From contig CAYQTL010000066.1 in the NCBI GenBank assembly GCA_964420405.1, positions 1 through 28,585 on the forward strand: 28,585 nucleotides of DNA. The letters are read 5' to 3'. The notes under the pieces were generated by a model, which worked only from the letters and a program-made list of their open reading frames with translations, did no database searches and was not told where the DNA came from. Shown here piece by piece: positions 21,727 through 28,585 of this stretch (position 1 is its first letter; each line of letters begins with the position of its first letter). Made by a program: the position numbers and the translations under genes. The DNA comes from CAYQTL01 sp964420405. GTDB taxonomy: Bacteria; Acidobacteriota; Thermoanaerobaculia; Thermoanaerobaculales; Sulfomarinibacteraceae.

Positions 21727-22125
21727 CTACCAGATCTCGCACAGGACCTCGCCGCCCACTCGGAGGCCGCGAGCCTGCTCGTCGGTCAGCACGCCGCGGT
21801 TGGTCGACACCACCGCCACGCCGAGCCCGTTGTGGACCTTGGGCAGGTCGTCGACGCCGCGGTACACGCGGCGGCCCGGTCGGGACACGCGCCGCAGCCC
21901 ATGGATCGCCGGCTCGCCGTCTTCGGCGTACTTCAGGTAGATGCGGATCAGCCCCTGGGGCCCCTCCTCGAGCACCTTGAACGTGCGGATGAACCCTTCC
22001 TGCTTGAGGATCTTCGCGACCTCGAGCTTCATCTTCGAAGCCGGGATGTCGGTGCGATCGTGGCGCACCGTGGTCGCGTTGCGGATCCGGGTCAGGAGGT
22101 CGGAGATCGGATCGGTCATACTCAT
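21727..22125 (-). CDS. rpsH: 30S ribosomal protein S8
   Basis: 132 residues. The N-terminal part TDPISDLLTRIRNATTVRHD and the C-terminal STNRGVLTDEQARGL, ending GGEVLCEIW, are the S8 signatures. S8 binds 16S helix 21 in the central domain and, in E. coli, represses the spc operon by binding its mRNA; the matching target in rplE mRNA cannot be judged here. The ATG at 22125 is preferred over the one at 22119 because GAGGAGGAG lies at the right distance. Confidence 0.99.
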   Translation of the reverse strand: MSMTDPISDLLTRIRNATTVRHDRTDIPASKMKLEVAKILKQEGFIRTFKVLEEGPQGLIRIYLKYAEDGEPAIHGLRRVSRPGRRVYRGVDDLPKVHNGLGVAVVSTNRGVLTDEQARGLRVGGEVLCEIW

Positions 22126-22138
22126 CGCGCTCTCCTCC

Positions 22139-22324
22139 TCACCAGCTCGCCTTGGTGACGCCCGGCAGGAAACCTTCGAGGGCCAGCTTGCGGAAGCAGA
22201 CGCGGCACAGCTGGAACTTGCGCATGTAGCCCCGTGGCCGGCCGCACCGCCGGCAGCGGTTGCGGTGGCGCACCTTGAACTTGGGCTTCCTCAGACTCTT
22301 GGCGATCATCGACTTGCGTGCCAC
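22139..22324 (-). CDS. rpsN: 30S ribosomal protein S14, type Z (zinc-binding)
   Basis: 61 residues, the short zinc form rather than the about 100-residue zinc-free form of E. coli. Zinc ligands are Cys24, Cys27, Cys40 and Cys43 (RCRRCGRPRG and LCRVCFRK). The C-terminus LEGFLPGVTKASW is typical. The GTG start gives MARKSMIAKS, as in the family; the purine-rich AGGGGGAG lies unusually close. S14 lies in the 30S head next to S3 and S10. Confidence 0.98.
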   Translation of the reverse strand: MARKSMIAKSLRKPKFKVRHRNRCRRCGRPRGYMRKFQLCRVCFRKLALEGFLPGVTKASW

Positions 22325-22332
22325 GGCTCCCC

Positions 22333-22875
22333 CTATCGACGGGCGAACGGCATGCCGAGTCCGGCGAGCAGGGCCTTGGCCTGGTCGTCGCTCGGCGCCG
22401 TCGTGGTGATGGTGATGTTCATCCCGAAGCTCGCCTCCAGCTTCTGGTAGTCGACCTCGGGGAAGATCAGGATGTCCCGGACGCCGAGGGTGTAGTTGCC
22501 GCGCCCGTCGAACGCGTTGTGCTTGACGCCGCGGAAGTCGCGCACCCGGGGCAGCCCGATCGAGATCAGGCGGTCCAGGAACTCGAACATCCGCGCCCGC
22601 CGCAGGGTGACCTTGGCGCCGACCGGCATGCCCTCGCGCAGCTTGAACGCCGCGATCGACTTGCGGGCGCGGCGGACGGTCGGCTTCTGGCCGGTGATGT
22701 TGGAAAGCTGCTCGAGCGCCACGTCCATCAGCTTGGCGTTGCGCGACGCCTCGCCGACACCGATGTTGCAGGTGATCTTCTCGATCCGCGGCACCTGCAT
22801 CGGGTTCGTGATCCCGAACTCCTTGCGCAGGGCCGGGATGACCTCGTCCCGGTACGTGTCCATCAAGCGCGCCAT
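22333..22875 (-). CDS. rplE: 50S ribosomal protein L5
   Basis: 180 residues, the standard length. Conserved text: NPMQVPRIEKITCNIGVGEA, ITGQKPTVRRARKSIAAFKL, REGMPVGAKVTLR, FRGVKHNAFDGRGNYTLG and the C-terminal GMNITITTTAPSDDQAKALL. L5 binds 5S rRNA with L18, and its P-site loop touches the tRNA. The ATG at 22875 is 8 nt after rplX and the gene ends 8 nt before rpsN. Confidence 0.99.
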   Translation of the reverse strand: MARLMDTYRDEVIPALRKEFGITNPMQVPRIEKITCNIGVGEASRNAKLMDVALEQLSNITGQKPTVRRARKSIAAFKLREGMPVGAKVTLRRARMFEFLDRLISIGLPRVRDFRGVKHNAFDGRGNYTLGVRDILIFPEVDYQKLEASFGMNITITTTAPSDDQAKALLAGLGMPFARR

Positions 22876-22883
22876 CGTCCCTC

Positions 22884-23201
22884 CTATCGGTCGAGAATCG
22901 CGCCGTCGACCTTGGCGACGCGGACCTTCCGTCCGTCGTCGAGAATCGTGTACCCGACCCGCGTCCGCTTGCCGCTGTCGGGCGAAACCACCATCACGTT
23001 CGAGGCGTCGATCGCGCCCTCGCGCTCCACGATCCCGCCCTGCACGCGCTTGGACGGGTTGGGCCTGGTGTGGCGCTTGATCATGTTGACGCCCTCGACC
23101 ACCACCCGGCCGCGGTCCCGGTCGATCCGCAGCACGCGTCCGCGCTTGCCGGCGTCCTTGCCCGCGATGACCTCGACCGAATCGCCCTTCTTGATCTTCA
23201 T
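22884..23201 (-). CDS. rplX: 50S ribosomal protein L24
   Basis: 105 residues. The KOW motif is at the start: KIKKGDSVEVIAGKDAGKRG, then VLRIDRDRGRVVVEGVNMIK, RHTRPN and the acidic-to-basic C-terminal part. L24 is an assembly initiator on the 5' domain of 23S rRNA near the exit tunnel. It is 16 nt after rplN. There is no unusual extension. Confidence 0.99.
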   Translation of the reverse strand: MKIKKGDSVEVIAGKDAGKRGRVLRIDRDRGRVVVEGVNMIKRHTRPNPSKRVQGGIVEREGAIDASNVMVVSPDSGKRTRVGYTILDDGRKVRVAKVDGAILDR

Positions 23202-23217
23202 GGCACCCTCCCGACGC

Positions 23218-23589
23218 CTACAGCACTTCCGGTGCCAGCGACACGATCTTCATGAACCGCCGCTCACGCAGCTCGCGCGCCACCGGTCCGAACACGCGTG
23301 TCCCGATCGGGTCGCGCTCGGCGTTGACCAGCACGGCCGCGTTCTCGTCGAACTTGATGTAGGAGCCGTCGCGACGACGGGTCCGGGCCCTGGTCCGCAC
23401 GATCACCGCCTTGACGACCGAGCCCTTCTTGATGTCGGACTCCGGCGCCGCCTCCTTGACCGAGCACACGATGATGTCGCCGATTCCGGCGTAGCGCGGC
23501 GCCGCCGAGCCGCCGAGCTGACGGATCGTCATCAGCTTGCGCGCGCCCGAGTTGTCCGCCACGGTGAGCATCGTTCCCATCTGGATCAT
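23218..23589 (-). CDS. rplN: 50S ribosomal protein L14
   Basis: 123 residues. Starts MIQMGTMLTVADNSGARKLM, the L14 signature with Gly in place of the common Gln/Glu at position 5. Conserved: GDIIVCSVKEAAPESDIKKG, the basic RTRARTRRRDGSYIKFDENA and GPVARELRERRFMKIVSLAP. The ATG at 23589 is chosen over an upstream extension that lies over rpsQ. L14 forms bridge B8 with 16S rRNA, interacts with L19 and is the docking site of the RsfS silencing factor. Confidence 0.99.
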   Translation of the reverse strand: MIQMGTMLTVADNSGARKLMTIRQLGGSAAPRYAGIGDIIVCSVKEAAPESDIKKGSVVKAVIVRTRARTRRRDGSYIKFDENAAVLVNAERDPIGTRVFGPVARELRERRFMKIVSLAPEVL

Positions 23590-23603
23590 GGCGTCCTCCC
23601 GCG

Positions 23604-23870
23604 CTACTGAGCGCGCTCGATGATCTTGCGCACCCGCCAGCGCTTGCGCTTGGACAGGGGCCGGCACTCCTCGATCAGGACCCGGTCGCCGAGGTTGCAG
23701 TCGTTGCCCTCGTCGTGGGCCATGAACCGGGAGGTCGTGCGGACGAACTTGTGGTACAGCGGGTGCATCACGAAGTTCTTGACGGTGACGACGACCGACT
23801 TGTCGGCGGCGGCCGAGGTGACCACTCCGACCTTCGTGGTCTTGCGGCGGGTGGTGGTTGCGTCGCTCAT
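23604..23870 (-). CDS. rpsQ: 30S ribosomal protein S17
   Basis: 88 residues, an OB fold. Signatures: VGVVTSAAADKSVVVTVKNF, HPLYHKFVRTTSRFMAHDEG, GDRVLIEECRPLSKRKRWRV. S17 binds the 5' domain of 16S rRNA early in assembly. A short Thr/Arg-rich leader (MSDATTTRRKTTK) precedes the OB fold. The ATG is one base past the rpmC stop. Confidence 0.99.
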   Translation of the reverse strand: MSDATTTRRKTTKVGVVTSAAADKSVVVTVKNFVMHPLYHKFVRTTSRFMAHDEGNDCNLGDRVLIEECRPLSKRKRWRVRKIIERAQ

Positions 23871-23871
23871 C

Positions 23872-24069
23872 TCAGCTCTCCTGCGCCCGGCGCTCGTTGA
23901 TCACCGTCTGCACGCGGGCGATGTCCTTGCGCACCCGGCGGATCTTCGTCGGATCCTCGATCTGGCCGGTGGACTTCTGGAAGCGCAGCTTGAACAGCTG
24001 CTCCTCGAGGTCTCCGAGGGTCTTCTGCAGCTCGTCGTCGGATCGGTCGCGCAGCTCCGTCGCCTTCAT
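23872..24069 (-). CDS. rpmC: 50S ribosomal protein L29
   Basis: 65 residues, a helical hairpin: MKATELRDRSDDELQKTLGD, LEEQLFKLRFQKSTGQIEDP, TKIRRVRKDIARVQTVINER. The ATG overlaps the rplP stop (ATGA), so the longer open frame running upstream over rplP is rejected. L29 borders the peptide exit with L23 and contacts trigger factor and SRP. Confidence 0.98.
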   Translation of the reverse strand: MKATELRDRSDDELQKTLGDLEEQLFKLRFQKSTGQIEDPTKIRRVRKDIARVQTVINERRAQES

Positions 24070-24482
24070 CGCTCGTCGCTCCTCGTGACGAATCGGGTCG
24101 TGATCGGCAGCTTGTGGGCCGCCAGACGCATCGCCTCGCGCGCGATCGGCTCCGGCACGCCCTCCATCTCGTAGAGGATGCGCGCCGGCTTGATGACCGC
24201 CACCCACTCCTCCGGGTTGCCCTTGCCCTTGCCCATCCGGGTCTCGAGCGGCTTCTTGGTGACCGGCTTGTCCGGGAAGACCCGGATCCAGATCTTGCCG
24301 CCGCGCTTGACGTGGCGCGTCATGGCGATACGGGCGGCCTCGATCTGCCGCGCCGTGATCCAGCCCCGCTCCGTCGCCTGGAGGGCGAAGTCCCCGAACG
24401 AGATGGTGTTGCCGCGCGTGGCGTTGCCCTTGTTGGAGCCCCGCTGCTGCTTGCGGTACTTGACCTTCTTCGGCATCAACAT
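24066..24482 (-). CDS. rplP: 50S ribosomal protein L16
   Basis: 138 residues. The family start MLMPKKVKYRKQQRG sets the ATG at 24482. Conserved: GNTISFGDFALQATERGWIT, ARQIEAARIAMTRHVKRGGK, WIRVFPDKPVTKKPLETRMG and KGKGNPEEWVAVIKPARILY. The Arg in 'ETRMGKGKG' matches the E. coli Arg81 that YcfD hydroxylates; no such enzyme is in this window. L16 helps place the A-site tRNA acceptor arm and joins late in 50S assembly. Confidence 0.99.
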   Translation of the reverse strand: MLMPKKVKYRKQQRGSNKGNATRGNTISFGDFALQATERGWITARQIEAARIAMTRHVKRGGKIWIRVFPDKPVTKKPLETRMGKGKGNPEEWVAVIKPARILYEMEGVPEPIAREAMRLAAHKLPITTRFVTRSDER

Positions 24483-24500
24483 GACGACACTCCCGATGAC

Positions 24501-25154
24501 CTACAGGCCGCGCCGGATCGAGCGCGCGCGGTGGCGCTCACCCCGGTAGACCCACACCTTCACGCCGATCACACCGTAGGTGGTGCGCGCCACGTCGAGA
24601 CCGTAGTCGATGTCGGCCTTGAGCGTGTGCAGCGGCAGCCGCCCTTGCTGGTACCACTCCGATCGCGCGATCTCGGCGCCGTTCAGCCGGCCGGCGCAGC
24701 GGATCTTGATTCCCTGGGCGCCGAACCGGAGGGCGTTCTCGATCGCACGCCGCATGGCGCGGCGGAACGCGATCCGACGCTCGAGCTGCCGCGCCACGTT
24801 CTGGGCGATCAGGTGGGCGTCGATCTCCGGCCGCTGGATCTCCTGGATGTTGATGTGGATGTCCTGGCCGTAACGGCGCATCAGGTCGTCCCGCAGCTTG
24901 TCGACCTCGGCGCCCTTGCGGCCGATGATGATCCCGGGCCGACCCGACAGGATGTTGACCCGGAGCTTGGAGGCCGTGCGCTCGATGTCGACCGCGCTCA
25001 CCGCCGCGTTGGACAGGCGGTCCATCAGCTCCTGGCGAAGCTGCAGGTCCTCGTGCAGCAGGTCGGCGTAGCTCGTCCCGTCGGCATACCACCGCGAGCG
25101 CCACGTATTGTTGTAGCCCAGGCGAAAGCCGTACGGGTGCGTCTTCTGTCCCAC
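24501..25154 (-). CDS. rpsC: 30S ribosomal protein S3
   Basis: 217 residues with a GTG start (MGQKTHPYGFRLGYNNTWRS) and GAGGAGG 5-6 nt upstream. The frame is open further upstream, but the family begins MGQK, so the shorter form is chosen. The KH domain carries the GXXG loop in SGRPGIIIGRKGAEVDKLRD. The C-terminal domain shows GLDVARTTYGVIGVKVWVYR. S3 lies at the mRNA entry of the 30S head and has helicase activity with S4 and S5. It is 11 nt after rplV. Confidence 0.99.
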   Translation of the reverse strand: MGQKTHPYGFRLGYNNTWRSRWYADGTSYADLLHEDLQLRQELMDRLSNAAVSAVDIERTASKLRVNILSGRPGIIIGRKGAEVDKLRDDLMRRYGQDIHINIQEIQRPEIDAHLIAQNVARQLERRIAFRRAMRRAIENALRFGAQGIKIRCAGRLNGAEIARSEWYQQGRLPLHTLKADIDYGLDVARTTYGVIGVKVWVYRGERHRARSIRRGL

Positions 25155-25165
25155 GTCTGCCTCCT

Positions 25166-25507
25166 CTACTCGCGCACTGCCAGCTCGACGGTGATGTGGC
25201 ACATCCGCTTGAGGATCCGGTGCATCCGGACCCACTTGGACGCCGGCCGCCCGCGCTTCATCCGCGGTCCGTCGTCGACCGCGATCCGCGAGATGTAGAC
25301 GCGGTCCACGTCGACGCCGGGCTGCCCCTGCTCGAGATTGGCGAGAGCCGACTTGATGACCTTGGCCACGTCGTCGGACGCGTGCTTCTGCGACAGCTGC
25401 AGGGTGGTGAGCGCGGGCTCCACCGCCTGGCCGCGCACCATGTCGGCCACCAGGCGGACCTTGCGCGGCGACGACCGATAGTACCGGAGTTGGGCTCGAG
25501 CTTCCAT
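25166..25507 (-). CDS. rplV: 50S ribosomal protein L22
   Basis: 113 residues from the ATG at 25507. A second ATG directly before it (25510) would add one Met, but GGGGGAG abuts that codon, so the inner one is preferred. Conserved: YYRSSPRKVRLVADMVRGQA, ISRIAVDDGPRMKRGRPASK (the beta-hairpin that lines the exit tunnel) and RILKRMCHITVEL. With L4 it makes the tunnel constriction where macrolides bind. The order rpsS-rplV-rpsC is standard. Confidence 0.98.
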   Translation of the reverse strand: MEARAQLRYYRSSPRKVRLVADMVRGQAVEPALTTLQLSQKHASDDVAKVIKSALANLEQGQPGVDVDRVYISRIAVDDGPRMKRGRPASKWVRMHRILKRMCHITVELAVRE

Positions 25508-25516
25508 CATCTCCCC

Positions 25517-25795
25517 CTATCGGGCGCCCTTCTCCCTGCGGCCGGCGTGGCCGCGGAAGGTGCGGGTCGGCGCGAACTCGCCGAGCTTGTGACCGACCAT
25601 GTTCTCGGTGATGAACACCGGCACGAACTTGTGGCCGTTGTGGACCGCGATGGTGTGGCCCACCATCAGCGGCGTGATCGTGGAGCGGCGCGACCAGGTC
25701 TTCACGACCTTCTTGTCGCCGGTCGACGACAGCACCTCGACCTTCTTCTCCAGGTGGACGTCGACGAATGGTCCCTTGCGGATCGAACGAGCCAT
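25517..25795 (-). CDS. rpsS: 30S ribosomal protein S19
   Basis: 92 residues. Starts MARSIRKGPFVDVHLEKKVE. Conserved: KTWSRRSTITPLMVGHTIAV, HNGHKFVPVFITENMVGHKL and GEFAPTRTFRGHAG. The ATG at 25795 is 11 nt past the rplB stop. S19 forms a 30S-head complex with S13 near the A-site finger. Confidence 0.99.
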   Translation of the reverse strand: MARSIRKGPFVDVHLEKKVEVLSSTGDKKVVKTWSRRSTITPLMVGHTIAVHNGHKFVPVFITENMVGHKLGEFAPTRTFRGHAGRREKGAR

Positions 25796-25806
25796 CTCCG
25801 CCTCCC

Positions 25807-26634
25807 CTACTTCCGCTTCCGGCGCCGCGACACGATCAGGCGATCGGACGGCTTGGCGCCCCGGGTCTTGCCGCCCTTGGTGGGCCAGCCCCACGGCGAC
25901 ACCGGGTGACGTCCCTTGTTGCGTCCCTCGCCGCCGCCGTGCGGGTGGTCGACCGGGTTCATGGCGGTGCCCCGGGTCTGGGGCCGGATGCCGAGCCAGC
26001 GCGCCCGACCGGCCTTGCCGAGGGACAGGTTGCCGTGGTCGACGTTGCCCACCTGGCCGATGGTCGCCATGCAGGTCGACAGGACCATGCGCATCTCGCC
26101 GGAGGGCAGCCGCAGGGTGGTGTACTTGCCCTCCTTGGCCATGATCTGGGCCGAGGTCCCGGCCGACCGCACCATCTGCGCGCCCCGTCCCGGCTTGAGC
26201 TCGATGTTGTGGACCAGCGTGCCGAGCGGGATGTTGCGCAGCGGCATCGCGTTGCCGACCCGCACGTCGACCCGCTCGTCGGCCAGCACGGTGTCACCCA
26301 CGTTGAGCCCGACCGGAGCGAGGATGTACCGCTTCTCCCCGTCGAGGTAGTGCAGCAGCGCGATGTTGGCCGAGCGGTTCGGGTCGTACTCGAGGGTCGC
26401 GACCTTCGCCGGCACGCCGAACTTGTCGCGTTTGAAGTCGATCACGCGGTAGCGGCGCTTGTGGCCGCGGCCGCGGTGACGGCTGGTGACGTGACCGTCG
26501 GAGTTGCGGCCCGACGACCGCTTCTTGCCGACGGTGAGCTTCTTCTCCGGACGGTCGGCCGTCAGCCCCGACGTGTCGAGGGTGGTGACGAACCGCCGGC
26601 CGGCCGACGTCGGCTTGTGCGTCTTGATGGCCAT
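25807..26634 (-). CDS. rplB: 50S ribosomal protein L2
   Basis: 275 residues, the family length. Conserved: the RGRGHKRRYRVIDFKRDKFG segment, ALLHYLDGEKRYILAP, and the near-peptidyl-transferase motif VDHPHGGGEGRNKGRHPVSP, with the His (VDHPHG) tested in E. coli as important for activity. L2 contacts 23S domain IV and bridge B7b. The start is typical (MAIKTHKPTSAGRRFVTT). It lies 11 nt after rplW. Confidence 0.99.
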   Translation of the reverse strand: MAIKTHKPTSAGRRFVTTLDTSGLTADRPEKKLTVGKKRSSGRNSDGHVTSRHRGRGHKRRYRVIDFKRDKFGVPAKVATLEYDPNRSANIALLHYLDGEKRYILAPVGLNVGDTVLADERVDVRVGNAMPLRNIPLGTLVHNIELKPGRGAQMVRSAGTSAQIMAKEGKYTTLRLPSGEMRMVLSTCMATIGQVGNVDHGNLSLGKAGRARWLGIRPQTRGTAMNPVDHPHGGGEGRNKGRHPVSPWGWPTKGGKTRGAKPSDRLIVSRRRKRK

Positions 26635-26645
26635 TCCCGACCTCC

Positions 26646-26939
26646 TCAGATGCCCTCGAAGAACTCGAGGGTTTTGGACCCCGCCGCCAGCTTGACGTAC
26701 GCCTTGCGGACCGCCTTGCGGTGCGAGGCGACGCGGCCGTAACGCATGCGCGGCTTGCCCTTGCGGTTGACCACGTGGACCGACTCCACCTGGACGCCGA
26801 ACAGCTCCTCGACGGCGTTGCGGATCTGGATCTTGTTGGCGCGGCGATCGACCTCGAAGCAGACCGTGTTCTCCAGCTCCTGCATGAAGGTGGTCTTCTC
26901 GGTGATCAGCGGGCGCAGGACGATCTCGCGGGCTTTCAT
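26646..26939 (-). CDS. rplW: 50S ribosomal protein L23
   Basis: 97 residues. MKAREIVLRPLITEKTTFMQ, FEVDRRANKIQIRNAVEELF and GVQVESVHVVNRKGKPR are the L23 pattern. The long loop to the tunnel is present in normal length. The ATG overlaps the rplD stop (ATGA). L23 is the docking point for trigger factor and SRP at the tunnel exit. Confidence 0.99.
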   Translation of the reverse strand: MKAREIVLRPLITEKTTFMQELENTVCFEVDRRANKIQIRNAVEELFGVQVESVHVVNRKGKPRMRYGRVASHRKAVRKAYVKLAAGSKTLEFFEGI

Positions 26940-27559
26940 GACAGCACCTCCGCGAGCGACCGCACGGCGGGCTCGGACGCCACGATCCAGCGGTGGTTGA
27001 GCACCTCGTAGGCGTTCAGCGAGGTCGCGTCGAGCAGCTTGACGCCCGGACGGTTGCGGCTCGCCAGGTGGAGGTTGACGTTCTCCATCCGGTCCACCAG
27101 CAGCACCTTCTCGGCATCGAGCCCGAGCACCCCGAGCCGGCGCATGAACTCCTTGGTCTTGGGCTGGTCGAGCTCGAGCGAGTCGAGCACCAGCAGGCGC
27201 CCCTCCGACAGCCGCTGCGACAGCACGCCGCACAGCGCCGCCCGGCGCGCCTTCTTGTTGACCTTCATGGCGTAGGACCGCGGCCGCGGACCGTGCACCG
27301 TGCCGCCCGAGCGCCACAGCGGCGACTGCCGGGAGCCGGCGCGGGCGCGGCCGGTGTGCTTCTGCTTCCACGGCTTGGTACGGGTACCGGTGACGTCGCT
27401 GCGCTCCTTGGTCTGATGCGTTCCGCGACGGCGGCTGGCGAGGTAGGCCCGCACCACCTCCCACACGAGGTGTCCGTTGACCTCGCGGGAGAACACGGCG
27501 TCGGGCAGGTCGACCTTCCCGACCACCTCGTTGTCCCAGTTCTTGACCTCGATCTTCAT
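26936..27559 (-). CDS. rplD: 50S ribosomal protein L4
   Basis: 207 residues from the ATG at 27559 (MKIEVKNWDNEVVGKVDLPD). The extended loop, which lines the tunnel opposite L22, is intact: HTGRARAGSRQSPLWRSGG, then VHGPRPRSYAMKVNKKARRA. The second half is the globular alpha/beta part (GVLGLDAEKVLLVDRMENVN). In E. coli L4 represses its own operon by attenuation; the needed leader lies right of this window. A longer open frame over rplC is a shadow. Confidence 0.99.
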   Translation of the reverse strand: MKIEVKNWDNEVVGKVDLPDAVFSREVNGHLVWEVVRAYLASRRRGTHQTKERSDVTGTRTKPWKQKHTGRARAGSRQSPLWRSGGTVHGPRPRSYAMKVNKKARRAALCGVLSQRLSEGRLLVLDSLELDQPKTKEFMRRLGVLGLDAEKVLLVDRMENVNLHLASRNRPGVKLLDATSLNAYEVLNHRWIVASEPAVRSLAEVLS

Positions 27560-27573
27560 GCCAAACCCCCGCG

Positions 27574-28200
27574 TCAGCTCGCCTTCACGATCCGGATGTA
27601 GCTGTTGCGCGCACCCGGGACGCCGCCCTTGAGGAACAGCAGGTTGCGGTCCGGGTCGACCTTGACGACCTGGACGTTGCGCACCGTGACCCGCTTGTTT
27701 CCCATCTGTCCCGGCATGCTGATGCCGGGAAAGACCCGCGACGGGTACGCCGACTGCCCGATCGAGCCCGGCGCCCGGTGCCAGCCGGAGCCGTGGCTCG
27801 CCTTGCCGCCGCCGGATCCGTGGCGCTTGATGACGCCTTGGAAGCCGCGACCCTTCGACCGGCCGATGACGTGGACCGTCTCGTCCACCTGGAAGATGTC
27901 CGCCAGCACGGCGTCGCCCGGCTTGGCCTCGTCGTCGAGGTCCACCGGCACCTCGCCGAGCAGCCGGGTCGGCGGCACGCCCGCCTGGGCGAAGTGACCC
28001 TGCACCGGCTTGGTGGCGTTGCGCCGCGGCGTCGCCTCCACCAGCCCGAGCTGGACCGCGTCGTAGCCGTCCCGGTTCTCGTTCTTGCGCTGCACCACGA
28101 CGCACGGCCCAGCCTCGACGACGGTGACCGGGATGACCCGCCCCGCATCGTCGAAGATCTGGGTCATGCCCACCTTCTTGCCGAGAATCCCGCGTACCAT
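27574..28200 (-). CDS. rplC: 50S ribosomal protein L3
   Basis: 208 residues. GILGKKVGMTQIFDDAGRVI starts the protein. The central extension, which reaches the peptidyl-transferase centre, carries GRSKGRGFQGVIKRHGSGGG, HRAPGSIGQSAYPSRVFPG and PGQMGNKRVTVRN. Gln165 in that last motif matches the E. coli Gln methylated by PrmB. The ATG at 28200 has a GAGGGGGG run upstream. L3 is one of the two 50S assembly initiators with L24. Confidence 0.99.
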   Translation of the reverse strand: MVRGILGKKVGMTQIFDDAGRVIPVTVVEAGPCVVVQRKNENRDGYDAVQLGLVEATPRRNATKPVQGHFAQAGVPPTRLLGEVPVDLDDEAKPGDAVLADIFQVDETVHVIGRSKGRGFQGVIKRHGSGGGKASHGSGWHRAPGSIGQSAYPSRVFPGISMPGQMGNKRVTVRNVQVVKVDPDRNLLFLKGGVPGARNSYIRIVKAS

Positions 28201-28210
28201 CTCGCCCCCC

Positions 28211-28531
<321 letters not shown>

Positions 28532-28534
28532 CGT

Positions 28535-28585
28535 CTACTCCAGGATCTCGGTGATGGAGCCGGCGCCGACGGTCCGGCCGCCCTC
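28535..28585 (-). CDS. tuf: Elongation factor Tu, C-terminal end only
   Basis: Seventeen codons including the TAG stop, open to the right window edge. The peptide EGGRTVGAGSITEILE is the invariant EF-Tu C-terminus (EGGRTVGAG). The gene must start outside the window. It directly precedes rpsJ, as in operons where str (rpsL-rpsG-fusA-tuf) runs into S10. EF-Tu brings aminoacyl-tRNA to the ribosome. Confidence 0.93.
   Translation of the reverse strand, partial: EGGRTVGAGSITEILE

Overview
This is a very GC-rich bacterial chromosome segment with almost no spare DNA. All recognised genes lie on the minus strand except one metallo-beta-lactamase-fold gene at 11345-12739. The type IV minor pilins and two-membrane style envelope genes suggest a Gram-negative-type (diderm) bacterium. 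The ribosomal operon layout, the RpoA sequence and the Agl23-like glycosyltransferase would fit Acidobacteriota or a related high-GC lineage, but that placement is inference; no rRNA gene is present to settle it.

Right-hand 15.4 kb (28585 down to 13143): a fused S10-spc-alpha operon read right to left: the end of tuf, then rpsJ, rplC, rplD, rplW, rplB, rpsS, rplV, rpsC, rplP, rpmC, rpsQ, rplN, rplX, rplE, rpsN, rpsH, rplF, rplR, rpsE, rpmD, rplO, secY, adk, map, infA, rpmJ, rpsM, rpsK, rpsD, rpoA and rplQ. Spacing is tight, with several ATGA/GTGA stop-start overlaps. The cluster supplies ribosomal proteins, the Sec translocon channel, N-terminal Met removal, IF-1 and the RNA polymerase alpha subunit. 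S4, S14 and L36 are the zinc-binding (Cys-containing) forms. S5 and L17 carry long acidic, Ala-rich C-terminal tails. A perfect 12-bp hairpin lies just past rplQ.

Middle (13142 down to 12740): a gene-free stretch of about 400 bp where the rplQ operon and the beta-CASP gene converge. It holds two terminator-like hairpins and four short-period tandem arrays, two of which are roughly reverse complements of each other.

12739 to 5398: a plus-strand beta-CASP/MBL RNA-nuclease-like gene, divergent from a five-gene minus-strand run: an ElaB/YqjD (DUF883)-like membrane-anchored coiled-coil protein, a small membrane protein, a 67-residue DUF2007-like protein, a hybrid-type histidine kinase ending in a degenerate receiver, and a GT-C/Agl23-like membrane glycosyltransferase fused to an NHL-type propeller. 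Good sigma70-like promoters can be read in both directions in the divergent gap, and the plus-strand one predicts a nearly leaderless mRNA.

5272 down to 1: a minor-pilin operon in the classical order fimT/gspH, pilV, pilW, pilX, pilY1-like. The pilY1-like gene runs off the left edge and encodes a signal peptide, a VWA domain with a DSSGS MIDAS motif, a PA14 domain and a long Thr-Pro repeat. Together these would prime a type IV pilus or pseudopilus and present an adhesin-like tip protein. Nothing here is clearly a mobile element, CRISPR array, phage or tRNA.
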